From Nonomuraea maritima (GTDB lineage Bacteria > Actinomycetota > Actinomycetes > Streptosporangiales > Streptosporangiaceae), in the NCBI RefSeq assembly GCF_900100395.1, contig NZ_FNFB01000007.1, positions 1 to 64,000 on the forward strand: a DNA stretch of 64,000 nt. Direction: 5' to 3'. The position numbers were made by a program, and so were the translations under genes. This document shows, one piece after another, positions 24,157 through 32,428 of the stretch. Each line of letters opens with the position of its first letter. Within the stretch, counting starts at the first letter, position 1. The notes under the pieces are model-generated. The model saw only the letters and a program-made list of their open reading frames with translations. It ran no database searches and was not told the origin of the DNA.

Positions 24157-26246
24157 CGACCCCGGCGGCCGTCCCGAGCACCACCGGGAGCGGCGGTGAA
24201 GGACGGTACGTCGCCGTGTCGGGCCTGGGCCTGCTCTGCGGGTTGTTCGTGGCCGGGGGCTTCGCCCTCGGCGCCTACCCGCCGAACCTGCACAACGGGC
24301 TCATCGCCGTCTCGTTCACGGGCGTGGGCATCGTCGTCATGGGCAAGCGACCCGGCAACCGCGAGGGCCGGTACTTCACCGCCGTCGGGCTGGCCCACGC
24401 GGCGATGTTCTTCGCCCGCCAGTACGGCTTCCACTCCGCGGACGGCGACGCCGCCCTGCCGGGCGCGACCTGGGTGACCTGGCTGGGAGTCTGGCCGCTG
24501 GCGCTCGTGCTGGTGCTCACGGGCGTCACCTTGATGCGCTTTCCCGACGGGCGGCTGCCCTCACCACGATGGCGCCTGGTCGTGGTCGCGATGGTCGCCG
24601 ACGGGGTGCTGGTGTCCCTCGCGTCGGCGCTGTGGCCGGTGGAGTACGCCGACAACTCCCTGACGTTGCCCCATCCGCTGCAGGTGAGCGGTTACGCGCC
24701 GGCGCAGCAGTTGTGGAACATCCTCGGTCCGGCGAGCTACCTGCTGCTGCAGGTCGCGTGGGTGGCGGGCGTGATGCTCCGGATGCGTCGCGCCCGCGGT
24801 GACGAGGCGCGCCAGTTCCGCTGGTTCGCGTACGCGGTCACCATGGGTGCGGTGGCCATGGCGACGGGTCTGGCGGTCTTCGGCTCTCCCCTGCTGGGCG
24901 TGCTCGCCGTGCCCGCGGTCCCCCTCGCCGCCGGTCTCGCGATCGTCAAGTACCGCCTGTACGACATCGACCTGGTCATCAACAAGACCTTGGTCGTGAC
25001 CGCGCTGGCGGTGCTGGTGACCGCCGGTTACATCGCCGTGGTCGTCGGGGTGGGGAGCATGGTCGGCGTGGCGCCGGGCGCGAGTCCCGTACTGTCCGTC
25101 GTCGCCACCGCCATGGTCGCGGTCGCCTTCGAACCCGTCCGGCAGCGCGTGCAGCGCGTCGCGGACCGCCTCGTCCACGGCCACCGTTCCTCGCCTTACG
25201 AGGCGCTGGCCCGCCTGTCGACGCAGCTCAGCCACGGCCGACGGCACGACGACCTGCTCGCCGGCCTGGCGTCGACGGTCGCCGACGGGGTGGGCGCCGC
25301 GGAGGTGACGCTGTGGGTGGGCACGGCCGACGAGCTCGTGGCGGTCGCGTGGTGGCCGCCACGGACCGATCACCGCTCGATGGCCATCGTTGCCCGGGAT
25401 CTCACCTCGCTCGAGGCCGGGGGCCGTACCCATGTGCGTCCCATCGTCCACCAGGGGTCGCTGCGCGGCGCCGTGACGCTCACCAAGGCGCCAGGAGAAG
25501 TGCTCACCGCCGCCGAGGACCGGCTGCTGCGCGACCTCGTGGCGCAGGCGGGTCTCGTCATCGACAACGTCGGGCTCGGCGCGGAGCTTCGGCGGCGCCT
25601 GCACGAGATCTCGGTGCAGGCCGGCGAACTGCGGATCGCCGCGAAGCGCATCGTCGCGGCCCAGGACGAGGCCCGCCGGCGCATCGAGCGCGATCTCCAC
25701 GACGGCGCTCAGCAGAGGCTGGTCACCCTGGCGCTCAGCCTCCGGTCGGCGTCCCGTCACGCCGCCGCCCTCGGCGACGACGACCTCGTGGCCACGATCG
25801 AGGAGGCGACCGGCCAGCTGTCCCTGGCGCTGGCGGAGTTACGGGAGCTGGCACGCGGCATCCATCCCGCGATCCTGACGCAGGAGGGGCTCGACGCCGC
25901 GCTGAGCTTCCTCGCCGAACGCGCACCGCTGCCCGTGCGGCTCGATGTCCGCCTCGAACGCCGACCACCTCAGGACGTCGAGACCACCGCGTACTTCGTG
26001 GTGAGCGAGGCCCTGACGAACGCCGCCAAGCATTCGGGCGCGTCCGGCGTCGCGGTCGGCGCGAGACTGCACGGGGAGCTGCTGCGGATCGAGGTGACCG
26101 ACGACGGGCAGGGCGGGGCCGACGACCACTGGGGCAGCGGTCTGCAGGGTCTGGTGGACCGGCTCGCGGCCCTGAACGGACGCCTGACCGTGCACAGTCC
26201 GCCCGGCGGCGGAACGAGGCTGACCGCGGAGGTGCCATGCGAGTGA
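24153..26246 (+). CDS. Membrane sensor histidine kinase (NarX/HisKA_3 type) with GAF domain
   Basis: A 697-aa protein. Residues 20-335 hold roughly eight to nine membrane helices, and a GAF-like domain spans about 345-480. The HisKA_3 dimerisation helix has the phospho-accepting His in RRIERDLHDGAQQRLVTLAL (about residue 515). The C-terminal HATPase has the N-box in SEALTNAAKHSGA and the G-boxes DDGQGGADD and GSGLQGLVDRLAALNG. It autophosphorylates and passes phosphate to a NarL-type regulator, here the gene that follows with a 10-bp overlap. The signal is unknown. Confidence 0.9.
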   Translation: MTTPAAVPSTTGSGGEGRYVAVSGLGLLCGLFVAGGFALGAYPPNLHNGLIAVSFTGVGIVVMGKRPGNREGRYFTAVGLAHAAMFFARQYGFHSADGDAALPGATWVTWLGVWPLALVLVLTGVTLMRFPDGRLPSPRWRLVVVAMVADGVLVSLASALWPVEYADNSLTLPHPLQVSGYAPAQQLWNILGPASYLLLQVAWVAGVMLRMRRARGDEARQFRWFAYAVTMGAVAMATGLAVFGSPLLGVLAVPAVPLAAGLAIVKYRLYDIDLVINKTLVVTALAVLVTAGYIAVVVGVGSMVGVAPGASPVLSVVATAMVAVAFEPVRQRVQRVADRLVHGHRSSPYEALARLSTQLSHGRRHDDLLAGLASTVADGVGAAEVTLWVGTADELVAVAWWPPRTDHRSMAIVARDLTSLEAGGRTHVRPIVHQGSLRGAVTLTKAPGEVLTAAEDRLLRDLVAQAGLVIDNVGLGAELRRRLHEISVQAGELRIAAKRIVAAQDEARRRIERDLHDGAQQRLVTLALSLRSASRHAAALGDDDLVATIEEATGQLSLALAELRELARGIHPAILTQEGLDAALSFLAERAPLPVRLDVRLERRPPQDVETTAYFVVSEALTNAAKHSGASGVAVGARLHGELLRIEVTDDGQGGADDHWGSGLQGLVDRLAALNGRLTVHSPPGGGTRLTAEVPCE

Positions 26247-26884
26247 TCATCGCGGACGACGCCGTGCTGTTCCGCGAGGGAACCGCCCGGATCCTCCTCG
26301 AGGCCGGATTCCGGGTCACCGGCCAGGCCGGCAACGCCACCGAGCTGCTCGATCTCGTTCGGCGCGATCCCCCCGCGGTCGCGGTCATCGACATCCGGAT
26401 GCCGCCGGGCCACGCCACAGAAGGCATCGACGCGGCCGCCGAGATCCGCCGCTCGCATCCGCGGGTCGGGCTGCTCCTGCTGTCGCAGCACGTCGACACC
26501 CACCACGCGGTACGGCTGATGACCGAGTTCGAACGGGGCGTGGGCTACCTGCTCAAGGACAGGGTCAGCGACCTGGCCGGCTTCGCGGGGGACGTACGCC
26601 GCGTGGCCGGCGGCGACTGCGTGATCGACCCCGAACTGGTCGCCCGGCTGGTCGGACGCAAGCGCGAACGCGACACCCTCGCCGCCCTGACCGAGCGGGA
26701 ACGCGCCGTGCTCGCGCTCATGGCACAGGGCCGATCCAACAGCGCCCTGTCCGCGGAACTGCACCTCAGCGCCAAGACCATCGAGGCGCACGTACGCAGC
26801 ATCTTCACGAAGCTGAACCTGCCCCCGGACGCCGCCGACCACCGGCGAGTCCTCGCGGTCCTCGCCTTCCTCCGATCCGGCTAG
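26237..26884 (+). CDS. NarL/FixJ-family response regulator
   Basis: The 215-aa protein combines a receiver domain (VIIADDAVLFREG, phospho-Asp in VAVIDIRMPP near residue 53, conserved Lys in YLLKDRVSD) with a C-terminal LuxR helix-turn-helix (LTERERAVLALMAQGRSNSALSAELHLSAKTIEAHVRSIFTKL, about 151-193). ATG 26237 lies inside the end of the kinase gene, so receiver, kinase and regulator are one coupled operon. Its target genes are not evident. Confidence 0.92.
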   Translation: MRVIIADDAVLFREGTARILLEAGFRVTGQAGNATELLDLVRRDPPAVAVIDIRMPPGHATEGIDAAAEIRRSHPRVGLLLLSQHVDTHHAVRLMTEFERGVGYLLKDRVSDLAGFAGDVRRVAGGDCVIDPELVARLVGRKRERDTLAALTERERAVLALMAQGRSNSALSAELHLSAKTIEAHVRSIFTKLNLPPDAADHRRVLAVLAFLRSG

Positions 26885-26899
26885 ACGTACGCGCGGGCC

Positions 26900-28294
26900 T
26901 CACCCGCTGCCCGTGCGGCGCGAGGCGACGACGTACGCGACGCTGAGGATCACGAAGAACGGGACGCCCGCCCACCAGGCGGGGCGGAGCGACTCGATGA
27001 ACAACGTCGAGACCAGCACCGCGGCCAGGAACAGCATCACCACGCCCGACGTCACCGGCGCGCCCCACAGCCGCACCGGCGACGGCGGCAGCCCCTGCGC
27101 CGCGCGGGTGCGGCGGAACGCGTGATGGGTGAGCAGGATGATCAGCCACACCACCAGCGCCCCGAACACCGACACCCCGAACAGCGCCAGGTACGCCTCA
27201 CTCTCGCTCGCCGCCGACACACCCGCGGCCAGCGCCAGGCCGAGCGCCGACAGCGCGAGGGCGTTGCGCGGCACGCCCGACGCGCTGAGCCGGCCGGTCC
27301 AGGCGGGGGCGTAGCGGTTGGAGGCCAGCGAGTGCAGCATCCGGGTGGTCAGGTAGAGGTTCGTGTTGGCGCTCGACAGCGCGGCGGTCAGCACGACGAA
27401 GTTCATCACGGTCGCCGCCGCCGGGATGCCGGCCGCAGAGAAGACGCTCACGAACGGGCTCTCTGTGACCTCGCCGCCCTGCGCGGTGAGCGTCCACGGC
27501 ACCACGGTGAGCACGATCGCGATGGCCGCCACGTAGAACAGCGCCAGCCGGGTGACCATGCGGCGGGCGGCGCGCGGGATGTCGCGCACCGGGTTCTCCG
27601 ACTCGGCCGCGGTGACCGACACGGCTTCCGTGCCGATGTAGCTGAACAGCACGAACACCATCGCGAGGAACAGGCCGCTGACGCCGTTCGGCAGGAACCC
27701 GCCGTGCGCGGTGAGGTTCGCCGTGCCGGTTGCCTCCGCGCCCGGCAGGCCGACGGTGATGAGGAGCACGCCGAGCAGGATGAACACGACGATCGCCACG
27801 ACCTTGATCATCGCGAACCAGTACTCGACCTCGCCGAACAGCTTGACCGCGATCGCGTTGACGCCCAGCACGACCACAGAGAACACCACGACCGGCAGCC
27901 ACAGCGGCAGCGACGGCCACCAGAACTGCACGTAGATCCCCGCCGCGATCACTTCGCCGCCGATGGCGATGACCTGGATCGTCCAGTACGTCCACCGGAC
28001 CACGAACCCGGCCCACGGCCCCAGGTAGCGGTGCGCGATGGCCCCGAACGCGCCGGCCTCCGGATGGACGACCACCATCTCGGCCAGCGACCAGCCGATC
28101 ACCAGCGCGACGCCCGCGCAGATGACGTACGCGAGGATGGTGGCCGGGCCCGCCTGCGAGATCGCCAGGCTGGAGCCGAGGAAGAGCCCGGTGCCGATGG
28201 CGCCGCCCAGCCCGATCATGGTGAGCTGCCGGCTGGTCAGCCTGCGGTGCAGGCCGGATGGGTCGTCGGTGATCGGAGCGGCTGGTGCGTCCAC
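26900..28294 (-). CDS. Amino-acid permease (APC superfamily, GabP/AnsP-like)
   Basis: The 464-aa protein has 12 predicted membrane helices. The conserved APC start is LTSRQLTMIGLGGAIGTGLFLGSS (helix 1), and GAFGAIAHRYLGPWAGFVVRWTYW follows. SYIGTEAVSVTAAESENPVRDIPRA is the classic amino-acid transporter signature after helix 6. It likely imports an amino acid or GABA by proton symport. GTG 28294 has AGAGG 7 bases upstream. It follows the class-V aminotransferase by only 22 bp, so uptake and transamination or cleavage of the same amino acid are likely linked. Confidence 0.88.
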   Translation of the reverse strand: MDAPAAPITDDPSGLHRRLTSRQLTMIGLGGAIGTGLFLGSSLAISQAGPATILAYVICAGVALVIGWSLAEMVVVHPEAGAFGAIAHRYLGPWAGFVVRWTYWTIQVIAIGGEVIAAGIYVQFWWPSLPLWLPVVVFSVVVLGVNAIAVKLFGEVEYWFAMIKVVAIVVFILLGVLLITVGLPGAEATGTANLTAHGGFLPNGVSGLFLAMVFVLFSYIGTEAVSVTAAESENPVRDIPRAARRMVTRLALFYVAAIAIVLTVVPWTLTAQGGEVTESPFVSVFSAAGIPAAATVMNFVVLTAALSSANTNLYLTTRMLHSLASNRYAPAWTGRLSASGVPRNALALSALGLALAAGVSAASESEAYLALFGVSVFGALVVWLIILLTHHAFRRTRAAQGLPPSPVRLWGAPVTSGVVMLFLAAVLVSTLFIESLRPAWWAGVPFFVILSVAYVVASRRTGSG

Positions 28295-28316
28295 GGGTGA
28301 CCTCTCGGGGGATCGA

Positions 28317-29450
28317 TCACGCCCTACGGCAGGCGCGGATGGCGTCGACGGCCGCGTCCACGTCGGAGCGGTCGTTGTAGTAGTGGAAGGACAGCCGCAG
28401 CAGGTCGCCCCGCGGAGCCGTCCAGATGCGGCGCTCGGCGAGCCGGGCCGCGAGCCGGTCGGGATCGGCGTCCCTGATCGCCACCTGGGGCCCCCGCGCC
28501 CCGGCCGGGCTCGCCACCTGCTCGCCGTCCGCGCTCAGCCGCTCGGCCAGCTCCTCCACCAGCGACGACACGTGCGCCTGCACGTCATGCAGGTCGACGC
28601 GTTCGAGGAGGTCGAAGCCCGCGTTGGCCGCGTACGCCGAAGGGACGGGCGGCGTGCCGGTCTCGTAACGCCGGGCGTCGTCGGGGAAGTCGAGCAGCCG
28701 CGGATCGAACGCGAACGGGTCCGTACGGCCGAACCAGCCGGTGAGCTCGGGGTCGCGCTGCGGCTCCAGGCCGCCGCGCACGTACAGGAACGCGATGCCG
28801 GGCAGGCCGAGCAGGTACTTCAGCGACCCCGCCACGAGGTAGTCGCAGCCCAGCCGGTCGACGTCGATCGGCACGACGCCGGCGCCCTGGTAGGCGTCCA
28901 CGAACACCCGCGCGCCGTGCTCGTGCGCGATCCGGGTGACGTCCTCGACCGGCAGGCGGGCACCGTTGCGGTAGGTGTGCAGCGGGACGGACACCAGGTT
29001 GACGGTCTCGTCGATGACGGCTTCGTACGCCTCGGCCGCGACGTGCTCGCCGCTGTCCGCGGCCACGCCGACCTTCGCGCCACGTCCGCCCTGCGCCAGC
29101 CACACGTGCGCGATCGACGGGAACTCCAGGTCGGTGGTGACGATGCCAGGACGATCGGTCCAGTCGAGCGACGAGGCGGCCTGGTAGGCGGCCTCGGACG
29201 CGCACGACAGCACGGCGACCTCGTCCGGCCGCGCGCCGATGAGCCGGGCGAACCGCTCCTTGGCCCGGCCCACCTCCTCCATCCACCGTCCCCAGGGCGC
29301 GCCCTGTTCCCGCAGGGAGTGGCCGATCTCGTGGAGCGCGTACGTCAATCGCGACGACAGCGCCCCCTGGCTGCAACTGGCGAGATGGACGGAGTCGGCC
29401 AGCGAGGGGAATTCGGCACGGAACTGAGTGGAGTTCAGCAACGGTGACAT
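28317..29450 (-). CDS. Class-V PLP-dependent aminotransferase / desulfurase-like enzyme
   Basis: The 377-aa PLP enzyme has fold type I, aminotransferase class V. The cofactor region includes VFVDAYQGAGVVPIDVDRLGCDYLVAGSLKYLLG, with the Schiff-base Lys in GSLKYLLG and the aspartate in VFVDAYQ. It lacks the Cys loop typical of IscS-type desulfurases, so an aminotransferase, kynureninase-like or lyase role is as likely. I use ATG 29450 (AGGG 8 bases upstream). An earlier GTG at 29471 lacks a ribosome-binding site. It forms an operon with the downstream amino-acid permease. Confidence 0.82.
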   Translation of the reverse strand: MSPLLNSTQFRAEFPSLADSVHLASCSQGALSSRLTYALHEIGHSLREQGAPWGRWMEEVGRAKERFARLIGARPDEVAVLSCASEAAYQAASSLDWTDRPGIVTTDLEFPSIAHVWLAQGGRGAKVGVAADSGEHVAAEAYEAVIDETVNLVSVPLHTYRNGARLPVEDVTRIAHEHGARVFVDAYQGAGVVPIDVDRLGCDYLVAGSLKYLLGLPGIAFLYVRGGLEPQRDPELTGWFGRTDPFAFDPRLLDFPDDARRYETGTPPVPSAYAANAGFDLLERVDLHDVQAHVSSLVEELAERLSADGEQVASPAGARGPQVAIRDADPDRLAARLAERRIWTAPRGDLLRLSFHYYNDRSDVDAAVDAIRACRRA

Positions 29451-29525
29451 TTCGGGCACCCTACCTACCACCGTTTGACCCGGTCAATACTCTCTGACCT
29501 GGCCGGGCGCTGCCTGCGGCTGTGC

Positions 29526-30278
29526 TCAGCGGGCGCGACGGCCGAGGGCGAGGTCGGTGGTGAGGGTCATGTCGAGGCCGTCGCCGATCAGCGCGCTGAT
29601 CTCTCCGAGCAGCGTCTCCCGGGCGCCGGGGTCGAGCATCTGGTACGCGGAGATCGACCGGACCAGGTCGAGGTAGCGACCGGCGTCGTAGTGGTCGGTG
29701 CGCTCGTAGTGGCGCTCCTCCAGGTCGGTGTAGCGCGGGTCGCCGGCCAGCTGGTGCTCGGCCTGCTCGGCGCGGACCTCCCTGCTGCGGTGCAGGCTCG
29801 ACGAGGTCACGTCGTAACGCCGGTCGACGGCGGCGAGCTCGTCGCGCAGGGCGGGGTCGGTGACGACGTACTGGTTCCAGAAGACGGCGACCGCTCCGGA
29901 CGGCGCCAGGACCGCGTGGGCGAGGTCCCACCGCCGGTCGGGGTCGACCCAGTGCCAGGCCTGGGCCGCGTACAGCAGCGCGAACGGCCGGTCGGGAACG
30001 AAGTCCTCGAAGATCCCGATCTCGACCCGTACGCCCGGCGCCTTCGCGCTCAGCCGGGCGGCCATGCGGGGGTCGGGCTCGACACAGGTCAGGTCGATGC
30101 CGCGGGCGGCGAAGCTCACCGTGGCCTTGCCGGTGCCCGCGCCCACCTCGAGCACCGGGCCGGGGGGAGCGTAGGCCAGCACGTCGGTCACGAGCTGGTC
30201 GGGATAGTCGGGGCGGGCGGCGTCGTACTCTTCTGCCACGCTGCCGAACACCACGCTGCGCTCGCGGTCAACCGTCAT
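29526..30278 (-). CDS. Class I SAM-dependent methyltransferase
   Basis: The 250-aa protein has motif I VLEVGAGTGKATVSFAARG, the following acidic DLTCVEPDP strand, and the central LLYAAQAWHWVDPDRRW segment typical of the Methyltransf_11/25 group related to trans-aconitate methyltransferases. ATG 30278 has an excellent ribosome-binding site (GGGGAGGAAAC). The substrate is not predictable. It stands alone between the aminotransferase and cspA on the same strand, with terminators between it and cspA. Confidence 0.85.
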   Translation of the reverse strand: MTVDRERSVVFGSVAEEYDAARPDYPDQLVTDVLAYAPPGPVLEVGAGTGKATVSFAARGIDLTCVEPDPRMAARLSAKAPGVRVEIGIFEDFVPDRPFALLYAAQAWHWVDPDRRWDLAHAVLAPSGAVAVFWNQYVVTDPALRDELAAVDRRYDVTSSSLHRSREVRAEQAEHQLAGDPRYTDLEERHYERTDHYDAGRYLDLVRSISAYQMLDPGARETLLGEISALIGDGLDMTLTTDLALGRRAR

Positions 30279-30371
30279 GTTTCCTCCCCGGTAGCTGCAA
30301 AATCCGATTCAACCACCTTGTCGGAAAGGCTCAAGAATCGGGGCGACAGCGAGGAGGGCCGGTGAACGCGG

Positions 30372-30405
30372 CCGGGGCCCGCACCTCGAAAGGTGCGGGC
30401 CCCGG
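30372..30405. terminator. Perfect 15-bp hairpin downstream of cspA
   Basis: Arms 30372-30386 and 30391-30405 pair perfectly around the tetraloop CGAA. A second hairpin (GCGGCACC / GGTGCCGC, 30451-30471) lies closer to the cspA stop. Together they probably end the cspA transcript. Confidence 0.65.
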
Positions 30406-30450
30406 CGTACGATTGGGCGGCACGTTCACGTGCGCCCTGCGTACGTGCGG

Positions 30451-30471
30451 GCGGCACCGCGAAGGTGCCGC
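30451..30471 (-). terminator. 8-bp hairpin just after cspA
   Basis: GCGGCACC (30451-30458) pairs with GGTGCCGC (30464-30471) across a 5-base loop, 19 bases beyond the cspA stop. It is the first of two hairpins in tandem. Confidence 0.5.
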
Positions 30472-30489
30472 GCCACGGCGTGCGACGCG

Positions 30490-30696
30490 TCAGGCGGGAA
30501 CGATGTTCTCGGCCTGCGGGCCCTTCTGGCCCTGGACCACGTCGAAGGCCACCTTCTGACCCTCGAAGAGCTCACGGTAGCCGCCGTTGGAGACGATGTT
30601 GGAGTAGTGAGCGAAGACGTCGGCGCCGCCGTTGTCCTGGGCGATGAAGCCGAAGCCCTTTTCGGAGTTGAACCACTTCACGGTTCCGGTAGCCAT
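30490..30696 (-). CDS. cspA: Cold-shock protein, CspA family
   Basis: The 68-aa OB-fold protein has both nucleic-acid binding motifs intact: RNP1 KGFGFIAQ and RNP2 DVFAHYSNI. The start [10 protein letters not shown] and end [10 protein letters not shown] are the standard actinobacterial form. It binds single-stranded RNA and DNA as a chaperone in the cytoplasm. ATG 30696 has GAGGAGAT upstream (GGAG 10 bases before). The upstream leader contains a hairpin followed by a T-rich run, described separately, suggesting control in the 5' untranslated region. Confidence 0.96.
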   Translation of the reverse strand: MATGTVKWFNSEKGFGFIAQDNGGADVFAHYSNIVSNGGYRELFEGQKVAFDVVQGQKGPQAENIVPA

Positions 30697-31487
30697 ATCG
30701 ATCTCCTCAAGATAGGTGCTTGAACGGGCGCCGCACCTTACGGCACCCCTTGTCGCCATGAGCCCACCCGGAGATGACCGGAAAAGAAAAAGCGCACCCG
30801 AGTTGTCCAGGTGCGCCAAAGTCTTTTGCTGGGTACCACATCTGCAACAAGGCGAGGCTACCACAGGAGCGGAGTGGCAGCAAATCCCGCCCCGGTGCCG
30901 CGTGTCCGGCTTTCACGGGTGACGGAAAACTGACTCTCGTCGCGAGGATTTTGTTTTCCGTGTACGCAATTTTCCCCGCGCCGCAGTGTAAGAGGGAACT
31001 CCGCGACCTGCGGTCGAAGCATGGGGTCGCCTCGCTGACATACCTCTCTGGCCGAGGAAACGGACAGAGGGTGCAGTACGCCCGCATTGGGGCGATCCGC
31101 CCGTCGGTCGCGCTCGATCCGCCTGCCGCCTGCCCTTGTTGCGCCTGCCGTCCGTACCCCGATCTGCCGCGAAGCGGGGTGGGGGAGCAGATTTCTGGGC
31201 ATCTCTCCGGCGGCCAGGTCAAACAACCGGCTGGATTCGGCAACGTATATGAGGAAATGTCGGGATATTGTCACCGGCGCAGTACGCTCGTAATCGCCGA
31301 GGGAAATCAGATGTCGGTGTTCGGGCCGATGTCTACCGCGGCAATGCGCATATCGGTCTGTCCACACCGGACGGGACCGAGCAGGTCAGGCGGCCATGAC
31401 GCCGGCGGCTTCTTCCCGTCTCGGGTCCTCCGAACCCCCGTCATCTCGACTGCGGGCTCGCTTGCACGTACTCATCAGGGGGAATCC
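30697..31487. other. 791-bp region: structured cspA leader and promoter region, no gene seen
   Basis: The half next to cspA carries a terminator-like hairpin (30792-30816) and an 8-bp inverted repeat CGGAAAAC / GTTTTCCG (30923-30930, 30953-30960), both in the likely cspA leader. The half next to the STAS gene (31150-31487) should hold its promoter. Open frames in the region (for example 30858-31367 minus) have no ribosome-binding site or family resemblance. Confidence 0.5.
30792..30816 (-). promoter_or_regulatory. Terminator-like hairpin in the cspA leader
   Basis: On the minus strand GCGCACC pairs with GGTGCGC over an 11-base loop and is followed at once by TTTTTCTTTT, the form of a factor-independent terminator. 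It sits about 95 bases before the cspA ATG, with no minus-strand gene upstream to terminate. It may be an attenuator or a cold-sensitive leader structure. Confidence 0.55.
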
Positions 31488-31811
31488 ATGTCAGCCAGGC
31501 GCTCTGCGCCGCTCTCCTCCCGCGCCGGCTCATCACCGGCCGTCGTCCGCCTCTACGGCGAGATCGACCTCAACACCGGCGACGCCGTACGCCAACTGCT
31601 GATGGACGCGATAGACGCGGGTGACAGCGTGGTCGTCGTCGACCTGTCACGCGTCACCTTCTGCGACGCCGGCGGGCTCGGTGTGCTGATCGCCGCGCAG
31701 CACCGGGCGCGCAGGCGCGGCGTCAGCCTCGTCCTCAGCAGTCCGGGGCCGCAGATGGTACGGCTGCTGGAGATCACCGGGCTTGACCGCAATCTACCGC
31801 TCATGAGGTGA
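31488..31811 (+). CDS. STAS-domain anti-sigma factor antagonist-like protein
   Basis: The 107-aa single STAS domain has the core strand VVRLYGEIDLNTGDAVRQLL and the loop VVDLSRVTFCDAGGLGVLIAAQHRA, then MVRLLEITGLDRNLPL. Such proteins bind anti-sigma factor kinases and free a sigma factor when unphosphorylated. The position of the phosphorylatable Ser (DSSG in SpoIIAA) reads Asp60-Ala61-Gly62-Gly63 here, so it could not be switched off in the usual way. ATG 31488 has GGGGGA 4 bases upstream. No kinase or sigma gene lies beside it. Confidence 0.82.
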   Translation: MSARRSAPLSSRAGSSPAVVRLYGEIDLNTGDAVRQLLMDAIDAGDSVVVVDLSRVTFCDAGGLGVLIAAQHRARRRGVSLVLSSPGPQMVRLLEITGLDRNLPLMR

Positions 31812-32118
31812 AAGGACTGTTTAGGGCGGTTCGTCGGCGGTAGGGGCGCAGACAGCCCCGCGATGAAGGGCTCACCGACCGCGAACCCCGACCTGGCGGC
31901 GGCCACGCCGCGACGAAGGTGGAAGGCCATGACGCTACCCGTACGGACACCAGGCTCACCGCCCGTCCGTGCGGGCCGCAGCGAGGCGGCGGCCGGCGCA
32001 CCGAACCAGAAGCCGAGACGATCTCGTCGCACGCGCCGCGACGGAGCCCCCGGGCCAACTCCCCGCCGGCTCGCATCGGAGGCGTCGTGACCGCAGGAGG
32101 TGAACGACCATCCTCGCC

Positions 32119-32382
32119 GTGGCCCTGGCCATCCCGCTTCTCGCGCTGATCGGCCTGATGCTCATGCAAGTGCTGGAAGAGACGCTGCTGCCCGCGGATG
32201 CGCGCGATCCGGCCGCCCCGCGGGAACGGCGACCGCGACCGGCGGGCGCCCACCCGCGCTCCCGGCACCCCGACCATCGACCCCGCCGGCTCGTGGTCCG
32301 GCAGGCGCATCCCGGCCGGCGCGTGGCCCGGCATCGCGCGCACGGCGCCCGCGTCCCCGTACGGGTGGAGACGTCCCGATAG
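32119..32382 (+). CDS. Possible small membrane-anchored protein; start uncertain
   Basis: The frame encodes one membrane helix (LAIPLLALIGLMLMQVLEETLL) and then an Arg/His/Pro-rich tail. GTG 32119 lies 18 bases after a perfect AGGAGG (32095-32100), too far. In the same frame an ACG at 32104 (then TILAVALAIPL) or an ATC at 32110 would be better spaced. Small proteins starting MTILAVALAIP are common in this group of bacteria, so this may be a gene with a mutated or non-standard start. No stop separates these options, and the tail composition is suspect. Confidence 0.35.
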   Translation: MALAIPLLALIGLMLMQVLEETLLPADARDPAAPRERRPRPAGAHPRSRHPDHRPRRLVVRQAHPGRRVARHRAHGARVPVRVETSR

Positions 32383-32428
32383 CTGGACCGGTTCGCGCGC
32401 CCCTGACCCCCGCCCGCAGGAGGCCGAG

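Noticed and set aside
30858-31367. 169-codon minus-strand frame upstream of cspA
   Set aside because: No initiation signal or family; it overlaps the probable leader and promoter region of cspA.
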